DNA of 64,000 nucleotides from Gibbula magus (lineage: Eukaryota > Mollusca > Gastropoda > Trochida > Trochidae): positions 39,317,187 through 39,381,186 of the forward strand of contig OW388305.1 in NCBI GenBank assembly GCA_936450465.1, given 5' to 3'. The position numbers and the translations under genes are program-made. The notes under the pieces were generated by a model, which was given only the letters and a program-made list of their open reading frames with translations, did not search any database and was not told the DNA's origin. Every line of letters begins with the position of its first letter. The stretch's first letter is position 1. Of the stretch, positions 14,601-29,600 are shown one piece after another.

Positions 14601-17600
14601 CGGTCTCATCCTCGATCCTTGTGCCCCATGTGATTGCAATGGTCACTCCGATCACTGCGACTCCAAAACTGGAGTCTGCAGAGTAAGGGCAATATGATAA
14701 TAATAATAACAATAATAATTATTATTATTTTTAGAGGGAAAATTGGTGTCTCATTCTCCTATGATGGGTTACTCATCATTAAGTGCCATATGCAGATGAG
14801 CTATTAAAGACATTTTTACAATCATTAAATAAATAGTGTGTCCATAATGGCTTAGATGGCCTATTAGAAATGTATTTATAAACCATAAATCATCAATAAA
14901 GTAACAAATACACTTACACACGACACCCAATTATTTGTTGAATAATGTTACACCTTTAATATATTTTGATGTTTAAATGGTGTGAATATTTGAAATGGAG
15001 TTTCTATTTCTGATTTTTCAATTTCAGGGTAAACCACAATGTGCAATCACAACAGGAATTGCATGACATTCATAGTAGCTAACAATTTTACTTTCAATCA
15101 GATATGACAAAAGGTGCGATTTGATAAGAATATTTGATTAATTCATTACAAATTAACTTACTATTCTTCAGAAAAGAGCTGTTCAAAGCTCGCCATTATG
15201 TTTTGAGGACAGAAATACTAAATATCTGCAAAAAATATCAAGGCTTCAGTGTAGTTGCGTGGGCGGTCAGTTATTGTCTGGAGAAACATTTCCAATGACC
15301 TTGATCATGTCACGGTACAGGAAATTTCAGTGGCGAGTGATTCGTCCTGGACAATGCTGTCACCGTGTTAGTACCTCATATTGACAATCATGCTTTAACA
15401 TCTCATCCCTTATTCATGAATGACAATGCTTGGCCTCATCGTTATTGTGCTGGCCTGCTATGGGTCCAGATGCGAATCCCTTTGGAACATGGATGGGGCA
15501 TCATTGGACGTCGAATCGAGAGAATGCATCCTCATCCACATATTCTTGCTAATTTGGAGGCAGCATCGCATCGTAAGTGGCAGCACCCGCCTTTGGGACG
15601 AATTCGGAGAACTAAGGAGAAGCTGCCATCCAGGCCTGTGGCGAACACTACTGACTTGTCATCTTGAAACCTCAATTAACAATTTCAAACACAAAGGATT
15701 TTATCTGGACCTTAGTCTCCACTACAGCAAATGTGTATGGAAGATACATTTTGATGAAATTACCCATTATACAAGTCAAAACGCATCACCAATTATTATT
15801 GTGTGTCATCACTTCAGCTTTATGACAGTAGTTTCAAACTCATTCCTGACAAAGGAACAGTTGAAAAAATCTGGTGTCAAATCTCCATGTGTAAACATGT
15901 ATGTTCCCTCTCAATATTTCAGAACTGCCAACACAACACCAAGGGTGACAACTGCGAGAGGTGTGTTGCTGGTGACTATGGTGACACGCTTATAGGAAGT
16001 GTCAAGCACTGTCAGAAATGCCCCTGCCCTCTCACAGAATCTTCTAACCAGTAAGTTTCATTTATTTCATTTCTCAGTATTTGTTTATATCCCCTTACAA
16101 GTGTATTGCCTTCCTTGTGTGTCCTAACAATATCCAGAATGACAAGTAGTTCAGCAACGACATTGTTTGTGTTGTTTCTGTTGTTTTGTTTAACCACAAT
16201 TTTGTTTCTTCATTTTGTTTCTTCACACGGTCATCTTGAGTACTTTGGCTGCCTTTGGTATTTGGTATTGTCTTTAATTGTTGGTCTGACGAATCTATCA
16301 AGTTGCGACAACTTCGTCATGTAAAGCTCTTTTTAAAGACCACTTACATCTCCATTTAGCTGCTGCACTTTGTGACTCTGAGGTGACGTGTCATGTTATT
16401 TTTGTTATTCCTCGGTTGTGACTGTAGTGGAAATGAGATGAGCTGTTTTTACAGAAACATTTTAAAAACTTTTTATAATTCAGTATAAAAAGAGGTTGGA
16501 TATCCATTTCTACCTGTAATCAGCAAATGGGCAGTGTCTCAAATGATATGTTGCGTTAGTTTCCTAATTCAAGAATGACAAAAGTGTGTCGTCGCTTTCT
16601 TTTATAACTTACATATTCTTATATCGGACGAATGTTTAACCTACACATTAATGTTCTATTCATTAGCAAATGAATAATTATGACCGTCCCTGAGGTAAGT
16701 GCATCTCAACAAAGGTAACTGTTTGTAAGCCAACAACAAACTGTCACACAGATTACATATATATCTACATACAAGTTCATGACCTTAGTGACATCCAAAT
16801 CATCAAAATGTAATTCTGTTAAAGACAACTCACAGAATCCGCCAAACAACAGTCTTTGGTTGAGTTTAAATAGCCCTTCCGTCCACCTGCGACATGCTGA
16901 TTTACTGAGGCATGGGGTGAGAACCTAGGTACCAAGTTTAAAATAAATACTTCTTGATCTTTCGTTTGACTTTTCTCAGAGGTTTGAGGTAGATATGATT
17001 CCACACTCTAATTTCATTCGCTTATTGATACGATTGGGAGAGAGTTTTTGTAAAGATGGAATGAATGTTGTGGTAATACTTGAACACTAAATTATGCAGA
17101 GCATGCAGATAATCGTTGGTGTATTTATGACTCATGTACCTAGTGAACAGGAATTTCAGACTTCTGTTGAATCATTCCACATAATTACTTTTCATGTGGG
17201 GAGCTATTGTGTATTGTTATTGAGCTATCTTTTCCTCTCTAGCTCTAACAAAAACTCCTTGGCCAAAATGGATTCTCAATAGTAAATTTAGTGAACCTAC
17301 GACCCAAAATATGGATCACAGGGTCACAACCTAAAAACAAACTATTGTAGCAAGCTTTGAACAGTACTCTTGAGATTTTATGCGCTCTTCACTTCAGTCA
17401 GTATACAGATTTAGGGCGGTAAACCAAACTGGGGAAGTTCTAACATGTTCTTTGAGAAATGGTTGTTGAGAAAGAGAAGTTGAGAATTGAAAACTAAAAA
17501 TTGAGGGTCTAACAAAACTTTTATTTAATAATTATGTTTATAAAACCATCTTTTTGTAACTTTCATCATATTTCATATACGTAATTATTAATATTTCATT

Positions 17601-20600
17601 ATCATTTAAACTCTGATGAGCTACAGAGCCAATGACTCTATCTTTAAAGGCTTTTCTTGTTTCATACATATCATAAAGTTAATTCTATGATGAAGAGGTT
17701 ACCCAGTAAATATCGATGGGACTCATAGTGGTTGAGACAGTGTTACCTTCCTATTGAGTTGAGAGCAAAAGTCAACATGAGATTTCTATTTCAGCCCGAC
17801 GTGTATCATGGCTTTCCGTTATGATGTAGGTCTGCATTATATTATTTGCTTCTCAGATTGGAATGTTGTTTTACCTACATATTGTAGTTCACCAAGACCA
17901 CCAATTTGCAGCAAAATCTCCTCCCCTTATTCTTTACAAATTATTTTGCCTGTAGGTCTTGTTATAGTCTTGACATAACCTCTCTTAAGTTTGAACCCTC
18001 AATATACCCTTTCATAAACGATCGCAAGTGTTAATTTCTGTAGTGTGGCCACTCAGAATGGTTTGACACTAATAGATTAGGTTAAGCATCCGTATGTTAT
18101 GGATTGCACGCAATAGAATAATATTAATATAAATTCCACATATTGCATCTCAGTTGTTGATGGAGGGGTAAACTTGTCAATGTGCCCGGATTGTTGCACT
18201 CTGGGTTGTCATATTGGTAACCCAGCGAATACCCTGAAATGGATTGGACCCGTACAGTGGTTTGGGCAGTGTCACCTTCATAATAAGTTGGGGCCAAAAG
18301 CCCAAATGAGGTTGTGGAATTTGGATAATTGAACAATCAATGAAAAATTTGAAGTACTTGATAAATTTTCAAATATCTTGTTATTGTCTCCACCAGATTC
18401 AGCCCGACATGTATCTTGGACACTGATGGACAGGTCACCTGCAATGCTTGTCCTGCTGGACATGCTGGACGCAAATGTGAGACGTACGTGGAAGTGTTTT
18501 AAATCATTAAAACTATCTTGTAGATACTGAAAACATAGCTGTTATTGATTTATACAATACAGAACGTTACACGAAGATCCGCAAATAATAGTGGCGATGA
18601 TGATGATGATTTAAAAAAGAACAATTAAAAGATATCCTGACTGTTTAATGTTACATTATGAAATGACCCTCTTTCTGACTAGATGATGAAGGTTTATTTT
18701 GATTAGTAGTTAAATGAATGCACATTATGTATGATACACTCTCAACTCATATGGCTTTGTATATACCTGAATTAGTCCATGTATTATGCAGTTTATTAGG
18801 TTAATTTAAAGTTTTAAGTTTTACATTATTTGTATTGACTGTACAGCTGTTTGCCCGGATACACTGGAAACCCACTTCAACCAGGGGACTATTGTCAGCC
18901 TGGAGGTAAGAAGAATGTGTAAAATTTATACTCAAAATATCTTGAATATAATCTCCAAACATGATTATTGCTATTTAAATTAAAGCCAAGCTGCATTCCA
19001 CTTATCAATGTAAATGAAAGTACATATGGTCCTAAAAGGAGATAGTGACTAAGAACAAAAGAGCGTCCACTTTTCCAATAAAGCACTGTCTCTGAATGAT
19101 GTCACTGAATAATGGTTTATGATGTCCAAACTATAGTGTCATGATGTCAATAGAAAAGGCCTTGATCGAACATAATTATTTTTACAGCAAAATGTTTATA
19201 ACTACATTAACGATATTGTTTGTTAAAATGTTGGTGACCAAGTTTAAATCAACATGTTAGAAATTTAATGGTGTATCATAAAACATGACGTGTTTTGCAG
19301 TAAAATACAATTTTGCCCTCAACTATTATAAAGGTAAATATTCCCTCTGGTAAGTGTTCAGCCTTTCGCCATGGTCATATTGAGTTATTACAAGAGTACA
19401 AATTATTTTCATTTCAAACCACTTGGCAATCGACCTCGTGCTTAAACTATAAACATTCATGGCAGAAAACCTGAGAAGTTGATGTATTTCACTTCATAAC
19501 TAAAGATCAATGTATCCCTACCCCTACAGGTGTGGACTGCGAGTGTGACCAGCGAGGAACCGTCCCCGACACACAGTGCGACCCCAACACTGAACAGTGC
19601 CAGTGCAAGGTAAACTTACAATGTCGTTATTTGTTTATCTCCCAGGGCCCCTTGCTAACAAATAGTAAAATATGTCAAAGTTTCATTAATTCTGTATATA
19701 TGTTGTTCAGGGAATCAAAATGGACTGATTGACCACCTGCCATGGACAGGTTTAACATTGTTTTAATTTGATTTACTTGTTTTAATAGAGGATTTTTAAT
19801 ATCACTTCATAAATATTCATGAGGCAAGAAACCGAGTGCTCGAAATAAAAAACGAGGCTAAGGCCGCTTCAAACCCTGGAATAACCATTCACACAGCATT
19901 GACTGGTCACTAGCTCTTTCAAATAACACTTACTTTCATTAAATATTATGATAAAATCACTTGGCAAACGTTCAGGATCAATGGATCTGTCGACTATCTT
20001 CAAGATCAATTACCACAGATAGGATACATAGGAGTTTTTTCGAATATTTTATGGCGGTATTTCCTCGTTGTTTTTACCTCGTTGTTTTTACCTCGTTGTT
20101 TTTACCGTCATGGCGCGATGAAAATCTGACGATCTCGTTTTATTTTAGTTTTCTAATGTGAACAAATATAAATGAATAATATAGTCGCAAGCGATTATAA
20201 ACGGATTCAGCGCATAAATGATTCAATCATTTGAAATACAATGAACTAAGACATATTTCCAATGTTATTGCGCATCTTTTAAAACAAGTTGCAAGTTTCT
20301 AGCATGTCCCTATGTTTATTGATACCCAATATGTATGGAAGGGAATTTGTGCAAAAAATGAAGACATGTTGACTTGTAACTTGTAAAGTGTAACATGTCG
20401 TTCTCAACCATACAAGTCTCGAAAAGACAAGTTCAATCATGCAAAACTTACATTTTAATCCTGTCAATCTTAACTTTCTATTCTCAACTTTACAAATTTG
20501 AAATGTTATTCTAGAAATCGTCAAAGTCGAAAAGTCAACTTGTCATTTTTTATTATTAAATCTAAATAATATACACATTGTGTAATGTTACAACTTATGT

Positions 20601-23600
20601 TTGCCAAATGAAAAATGAAAAAATGAGGAGTTGCAAAGTCAGCTTTGTAAAACCGACTTCAGCATTTCGAGACTGACACGACTTGCATAGTTAACATTTC
20701 GAGACTGACACGACTTGCATAGTTACGATTGAATGTTTCAAATCACATCTCTGCACAATTTCGCTTTGACCATATTTGGAATATTACGGAAATTAGCGGA
20801 AAGGAACGAATAATCCCGATCCGATAAACACAATGTTCAACAATGACATCTCCCTTGGCAAGCATCTGCCAGCAACTACTAACACATATTTGAAAGTTGC
20901 ATTCTAGTTTTCCCATTATTAGCATACTGTTGACAAAAGCACATTGACTAAAACATTATAGGAGACCATCGCATTTTACTGTGGAGGAACTAACTGCCCG
21001 CCCGAACGCTCGAGACGCGGTTATTTCTGTTGCGAGCCCGATGGTTGGGCACATATTTAATGTGTAATCATGACCTCCAAGGTCAAACACAAAAGGGAAA
21101 ATAAAACATTTGTTTCTCTACATTCTTTCCAGGGTGACCATAAAAATAAGTTTACAGTTCAAAATGCAGGCAGAATATAAAAAGTTGTGAATTGTCTATT
21201 CATTTGTTCTAAATAACATAGGAATAGCTAGACCACACTTTTAAGAAATATGCTTCCTGGTCAAGATTAATATATATGTATTTTGTGATATTATAGTATT
21301 GTTTGTTTGTATGATTTGTCTGGGTATTTTTAATATACAAGATAGTTAGAGTAAATCCTTTCTTGCTAACACAAAAAAAACAGTTGGTCGGGACATTTTT
21401 TCACATTCGATTTTTGTTAGATAATTTATCGACATTTTAAAAATAAACACATGATGGTAAATATTTGTAACTTTTCAAAATAAACTTTACGTAGTTTCAA
21501 GTGGTTTCGAAATATAAATTACTGTCAGTGTCACGGACTGCTTTGATTGTCATCTTCCTGTCTTAGCTTTTGGATCGTCGCAACACTGGTCACAGTTCGG
21601 TATTTGTTTTCCCCGTTTCCATGGAAACGCAACTTGGATTCCTTTCTGGGGCAGAACTAAAAATCCGTAAGGTATAGCTCAATGAAACATTATTTTCAAA
21701 TGTTTTCTTAAGTTCATTTCACAGGTACACAGACAAAAGTGAAACACACATAAAGGATGTGCAGAGCTAAGAAACAATTTTTAAACCTGGAAATATTGTT
21801 TAAAAAATTCCATTACGCATGGAAAGAAGGCGTTGTTTTTAATAAACGAGCGAATAATGTTTGCAACATTAGATACATCATTGACAATATTTACAACACT
21901 TTCTATGGATATTTTAATTTTTCGGAGGTACTGTAATGATATGATAATATCAGAGTATATATCGAGAATTTCACCCACGTGTCTACTGATATCAAATATA
22001 TCAACACGAGTTCATTAAAGTTACAAATTAACTGTCATTAACTGATTATATAATAGGATTATGAAGATTTGATTTTAGCGTTATCTACAATGTAGATATC
22101 GCTTGTCGATATCGCTTGATCTCACACAAACACCATCTACTTAGGGAGCCAGTTTTGGGTGATTTATGAAAACATATTTGAAACGTTCTGGTTCAGATTT
22201 ACAGAAAGAACAAATATTTGAATGACTTATTTTCATTTTCAGCAGCTCTCTTGTGTAGATCGCTCTATTTATAAATATATACTGAACATCTAAAATGTCA
22301 CACTCTTAGTACAGTTTCTGGACTTTTCAAACACACTAATCCTTGAAATATGTGTATAAAGAAGCCCATTCTGCAACTTCTAGACGGATTGTGTTGTGTT
22401 TTTCCTTGACAACACATTAATTGAATGAACTTTTCTTTTCTTTGAACTTTTAAATTAATAATTTGATATATATTTCTACCAGAATGAGTTTGTTACATTA
22501 ATGACTAACAAACAAAAGTGTTAATAGACACGGCAAAGACGTATGTTTAGGGGAGACATATTGTTGTAAAACATAAAATATCGGAACTATTATCTAATAA
22601 AAATTATCATCGTTTCATATATGAATTAATAAAACACATATTTGATTTATTGAAAACAATACGCATGTCAATGTCTTCATGAATGGCCATTTTAGTGAAA
22701 TTGTACGTTTTTTAAATTTGTTTATATCCTGTATATGTTACAGTCGATTAAATTTTTAAATTAAACAGTGCAATTATATTTTTTAAATTACCAGTGATAC
22801 AATTCTATTTTCAGTTTGCATTCTATATTCATAAGTATTTTCATATTTTGACATGTAGATGTTCTTTAAGCGTGAAACAACATATCTAGGCTTATGATTT
22901 ACATTTCATACTTGAATTCAGTAATTTGATTCCTTATATAGAATTAATGGACATATTAATCATGGACAAATATATTTCTGTCCCACAACAAAACACTTTT
23001 CACTGCTTCAATTACTAAAAAATATAGTTTGCTTGATAAGTAAATGAAAATAGATAAATTAACATATTCAAAACCAATAAATAATTTAAACTAGTTGAGA
23101 AAAGTTTGTAAAATAATTAAAAGAGATAAATTCAACTCAGCTAAAGAACATTTCCCCTTGATTATTTGTCTGTAAGAATAAGACGTATTGACATTCAGAA
23201 CAGTTTTCAGTTATAATTAAAGTGCAATGCATTTTTTAAATTGTTTAAACAAGTATATGAAGTTCCCTGATTTAAATCATTGCTTTGTGTTTCATTTAAA
23301 ATATTAATAATAAAGTTATCAACACTGGCTTATGTATTTCTTTCAATTTATTCCCCACTAACGTTTATATACTTTCAATATCAGGATTTTCTTTATCAAA
23401 ACTTGGATATTTATTTCTGAATGCAAAAGACTTTACTGAATACAAGTAAAATTGGAGTATAAAAAAGTGAATGTTGACATGATTTAACTGAGAGAAGATA
23501 ATGTGTAAATGAACGCAATGAAAGTAATTATTTTTTTCTAGTGTAGGATGTCTACATATGGTTTGTAAATCTGCAGTTTTATATGTAAGTGAAATAAGTT

Positions 23601-26600
23601 TTATGATAACGGATCGGATACATTTATCATACCTTCAATGCCATTCAAGCTATGCGATCCTTTATGTCTGTCAGTGTCATCCCACATTTACAATACTTCC
23701 GCATTCGTTTTGCGTTGCAAAACAAATAATTGTTTGTCAAATGTCCTTAAAATTTATTGAAATAATAATTAGAATACCTAAGAATTAATCTTCAATTGGT
23801 ATTTTCGTTTGGCATTTAATTACTAAGCGACACTATCAAAGGGAATGTAAGTAGCGCTCCGTGAACTAACAACGTGCGGTTTGTTTGTAGGACATAACAA
23901 GAGTTACGTCCCTTGATTTTCAGAGGGCGTGGTAAATTCGACCAGCGTTGGGCTCAAAATAGACTAAGGGATGCCCCATCTGGGCCAGCTGCAAGGGAGG
24001 TCTCGTTTTTTCGCAAATGCCTCTCGTCCTCGGAAAACATCGGCAATGTTCGGGAAACTTCCAATATGGTCAATGCGAATTCATGTAGAGATGGGATGCC
24101 CCATCTGGGACAGCTGCAAGGGAGGTCTCGTTTTTTCGCAAATACCTCTCGTCCTCGAAAAACATCGGCAATGTTCGGGAAACTTCCAATATGGTCAATG
24201 CGAATTCATGTAGAGATGTAATTTGAAACATTGCATTCGCAACTATGCAAGTCATGTCAGTCTCGAAATGCAAAAGTCCTTTTTACAAAGCTGACTTTGC
24301 AACTCCTCATTTTCCATTTTTCATTTGTCAAACGTAAGTTGTAACATTACTAAATGTGCATATTATTTAGATTTAATAATTAAAAATGACAAGTTGACTT
24401 TTCAACTTTGACGATTTCTAGAATTCCATTTCAAATTTGTAAAGTTGAGAATGCGAAATTACGATTGACAGAATTAAAATGCTAGTTTTGCATGATTGGA
24501 CTTGTCTTTTCGAGACTTGTATGGTTGAGAACGACATGTTACACTTTACAAGTTACAATTCAACAAGTCTCCATTTTGGCACAAATCCCCTTCCATAAAT
24601 ATGTACATGTCTAATCAAAGAATTGTAAAGAAAATCAAAATGGCGGCTACGAGAGCTACAACTTTGTATGATTTACTTTTTTGCTCGTATTGTTATTGCG
24701 CATCTTTTGCAAAAAGTTGCAAGTATCTGTGGAATTTGAGAATTTTTCCCATGTTAAAGTTTTTCTTTATTTTGACAGGAAATTACTGTTCGCGAGCGAT
24801 TTTATTATTGACTCTTAAAGACCACAGTTTGTGGAAGTTTGTGCTTTTTGCAACATTACCACATTTCAAGTAGGCACTGTGGAAAAAGTTTTACGAAATC
24901 GGTACAAAATCGAAATTCACCTTATTCGCCAATGCTTCAGCTACACAAATATGCAAGTTTGAGCTCTTAGATGCAAGTGTCTTCAGAGGTGAAGAAGGTG
25001 CATGGGGTAGAAAAATTAGAAATTGTGTCTAAAATAAATATGGCGGCTAAACCACGTGATTTACGAATTTGCCGAGATTTATTCATTTAGTATTATTATT
25101 ATATATATATTGTGCATCTTTTAAAACAAGTGTCAAGTCTCTAGATGCTTTTTGAAAATATTCCCATGTTAAAAATGGAAAATTAAAATCTAACTGTGCC
25201 TTTAATGATTGAACCGAATGACCCCAACAGCAAGGAGACACAACTTCACGGTAAGGGCGACGAGTTTGTCAAGTTTGGCTGATATAGCTAGATTCCTTCT
25301 TGGAACAATAAAAAACACACGCCAATAACAATAAGGATTCAGCCTTATGGTTGAATCCTTAATTAACACCCTATCCATTTAAGCAATGAAATCATTATAT
25401 ATGGCCACTGGATGGGAAGAAACATTTCAAATCATAGCCATCACTCGGCTAAACCGTCGCCTTTTATGACGAGTTACAAACGGGTCATTCAGTGCAAACT
25501 ACACTGTAAACAAACCCCATTCTTATTTTTTAAAATGAATTTCGAGTCTAAATTGAATTAAACGGTTCATGTAAATATGTTTTCTAAAACCCATTAAGTC
25601 AAGGTTATTCCTTTTCTGCTGTTAACGCAGTAAAGTATATATGTATATTATACAATTAATTTAATCGAATTAACAGATATATTTGTTCTAGTTGAAACCA
25701 AATATTTTCTGGTTGGTCACCTGTATGTCTGTAGTAGCAACATAATTTAAAACAATTTAACATCACCGCATTCAAATTAGTAATAAGACATACATAATAT
25801 CTTTATTGATATATTGTGGCTTTATAATTAACTAATAGTGTGAGGAAAGTTTATAAGTCAGAATTTGTATCATTATGTGGTGATGATTTTAATTTATGAG
25901 CACATGCAGATATGTTAATAAGCTTTAAAATCAAACAGATGTTTAAAAACAATATTTCATGAGAGCAGAAAGTCTACCAAAGAGCATTGTATTAATTTTA
26001 TAATTTAAGAAACTGACAACTGTACAATGTACACAGACGCATATAAATGGATGGTGGTATACAAAATAGGAGAAAATTCCGAAATAAATAGATCAAAAAC
26101 AGTTCCAGCAATTGTAAAAGCTCATTTAAAATTGATATTAAAGTTATTTCAGCACTTTGGAACTAAAATAAACACTAATTTAAAAGGAGTCGGACTATAA
26201 TAACAAAAATTAGCAGACATTGTAATGAGAATGAAGAACTACCAAAACAATTTTAGTTCTTCGTTTTTCGAAAACCAAACAACTAGAATTATGGAATTAT
26301 TTAGGTTCATGTCAATTATTTAGTCAGTAAATACATTTTGGGTGATATATTCCTGCTTTGTTCTTTATTTTCGAAAAACGAAGAACTTGAAAAATGTTAG
26401 TTGTTTGTTCTTCAAAAAACGAAGGACAAGACAGTATGGACGGTTTCATTTCTTCGTTCTTTGTTGTAATTCACCTACAGTACTTTACCTACACTAGTGT
26501 AAGGTGGTAGGACAATAAGAGGATATTGTAACTTGAGTCAGTAGTACACTTTGGCTTATAGATTCCTGCTTTCGAAGAAAGAAGAGCTAGAAAACTGGGA

Positions 26601-29600
26601 TATGTTAGCTGTTTCTTCTTCGAAGAACGAACAACTACACAGTATTGAAGATTTCAGTTCTTCGCTCCCCGCTGTTCATTCTGCGTTGTAATACACCCAC
26701 TACATGACTTTACATACGCTAGTGTAAGGTGGTCGGATAATCAGGGGACTTTGTTCTTCATTTTCGAAAAACGAAGAACTAGTAAACTGGGATGTGTTAG
26801 TTGTTCGTTCGTAGTAGGCTGACTAAGAAGAGTATGAATATGCTTCTTTTCTGCGCGTACATGTAGATATAACCTGGATAAAGATGCAAGCATATATTCT
26901 TCTAGTTAATTTTGTATTTTACTTTCATATAAAGAAATGGAAATCTGTGCAATGTTTATATTATCAAAGTTTCTTAACTATTTAATAACGTTTTTACAAT
27001 ATATATTTCCTGCATTGAAGACTCTGTTGACACCTAAGAATAATACTTTACTTTTATTATTTTGCTTGTGCTTGTATCAGATATTTGACTCATTCTTCCA
27101 TTTTGTGCCAATATCAAGCATCAGCATTACGTTTTACATGTGACATGGATTAAGCTAAGTTGCAAGGCCGAATATTTTTCCATTTCACCTCCATTGGTCT
27201 TGTATTCGCCTTATGAGTGTCTTACATGTACACAATAACCTTAGACGACCTTCTACCATCCTGGGCGGGACTTAGCGCCTGATCTAAATCAAGAATAAAC
27301 TTTTGTTTTAACACGCATTGGGCATGTTTTGCATCTTTTTCTTCTTTTTTAACATTTTAACTGATTAAAACATTTCCTTAAAATGTAAAGTGTGAATTTA
27401 TAATGTGTTTTTCACTGGCTTAAAAACAGTTTGAAAGCTCAAGTTAAACTGTTGTATGAATGCTGTCGACAATTTGCTGTAATGCTGTAGCGAACGTTTC
27501 CCCACTCGCAGCACCGATAAATGGCTTCAGATCTCATTGGTTTTTTTTATTTTTCAACAATTTGCGCCTGTCTTTATCAAGTTGTGAAATACAAATTCAT
27601 CAAAATATTACCTATAGTAATATATTTTAATCTGACTGTGTTTTATTCATGTATGAGTAGCATATTTGTTTAAACGCGGATATCCTCTCTAATTATTAAA
27701 TTATAAAGATAAACTTTTTGTACAATTTTTGATTTAAGATATTTCTGGTCATAAATCCAATTCTGATTGTTATGATATAATGTGTCCTGCAGTACATGTG
27801 CAAATAGTTTTAGTTATACAGTACTGATGTCTGAATGACAGACTATGTTACATAAACATTTATATCATATTTTTATACAATATGATCAGTTCGACACCAC
27901 GACAGTTTGACTGCTTTATTATCTCTTGCTAAGGCGATATCTAAGGAACGGTTGGATATAATGTCTTAATATTTTCTGACAGCCTATGTTGGCGAATTAA
28001 ACAGACACCATTCGATTCTGTTGACCTTTACCTTATTTTCAAGGTCACGACAACACTTCGACCACTTTTTTAACTCTGGTTAACGCAATATCTCATGAAC
28101 CCAAGCACTCAAAATCTTCAAATTTGGTGTCAGTCTACATTGGGGATGACGCAGACACCAGACGATTTTGGTGACGTTGACCTTATTTTCAAGGTGACTA
28201 TGACACTTGACCAAATGATGTGCCTCACTAAACTCAATGTTAACGGCGGGGGACAATGCCATGTTAGTGGCAAACACTTGTTATAGGTTATTTGAATGTC
28301 AAATCTTCTTGAAAACTATTCTGACCAACTCACCATTTGGTCGAGTTGCACGTGCTTTCAAATCTTGTTGTGTTATTTTAAGGGATGGAAGAGGGGCAGC
28401 ACCTTCAAGAGGTTTAGTTACTGCAGTCGGCCATTGATCCAATAGCTAGAGATTCAGAACATAAGGATTATTATAATTTTAATGAAGATATATTTTGCCG
28501 AATACCGTAGTTACGGAAAATGGACCTTATTAGCCGATAGAGGATATTATATGAGTGTCTTTGTCATACTATGTTTACGACACGAGTAACTGAATATTAG
28601 TATTTCCCGAGCGAGAGTGAGGGATACACCGATATTCAGACAGTAAAGTGTCGTAAACATAGTATGACAAAGACACGAATATAATATTCTGTTTATTACC
28701 GAAGTAATGAAATTCATGAAAATACGCTAAAATCCACTTTCAACCACAGGCTGGCGCCCGCCGTCACCACTATTAGAACGCAACGTCATAGACGAAGCGT
28801 GACGTCATAGCATTGTTTATGACTTACGTCATCATGAAAAAGTTATATTTTGCCCTAGGGCATCGGATGAAAAAGATGAACCCCGATATGATTGTCCTCG
28901 TAGGTAATAAAAATAAGAAATACCGACCATCTCGTCAATGATGACAAAACCAGAACTTTTGAATTTATCACAAATAACACTATTCAAATCAAACGTTGTT
29001 TGTCGCTAAACCTAATTGAAGCAGACTTCCTTTTGTCGATTCTATTACCAAAAACACTTTTTAAAATCTTGCATTGGGGGAATTCGATAGAATAATACGT
29101 TTGCATTCAGTTCCTTTCAAAAGAAACCGAAACACACAGCGGCCCGTACTACCGATATGCAGCCATTACGCGAACCAGGAAATAAGCGGCCTTAGCCTCG
29201 TTTTCGTTTCGAGAAGGTCGTGGGTCGTATGCATGCATAAATATTAAGAATCCCCTGTTAGTTTTTTTTAAACTGGCCCATGCCGTAACTGTCACTTTAT
29301 AACGCTAACTTCTGACATAAGTTTATATCTGCATATATAAACATTAATCTTGTAATGCTTGAAATATGAATTGTCATATAGCGAGTCTCACATGCCGACG
29401 ACGCCAGAAGGTTCGGTTGCGCGCGCATAGCAGTCACCAGGTTTACGCAACGGTTACATGAAAGAGATCGGACAACATGCAGGTCGAGAAGAAGGTGATT
29501 TCGCTTATTGAAGACCGCCACATCCGGATATTTCATCTCCGAAACCCATTCATCATTACGACGTTAACGTCAAAGACGTCACTGAGACACGTGATTAGCA

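Noticed and set aside
15420..15995. 191-residue plus-strand frame
   Set aside because: It is an off-frame reading of the mariner relic running into exon 13; the meaningful frames are the transposase pieces and the exon.
23913..24221. Open frames of 80-102 residues with internal repetition
   Set aside because: They arise from a 125-bp tandem duplication whose length is not a multiple of three, read in shifted frames.
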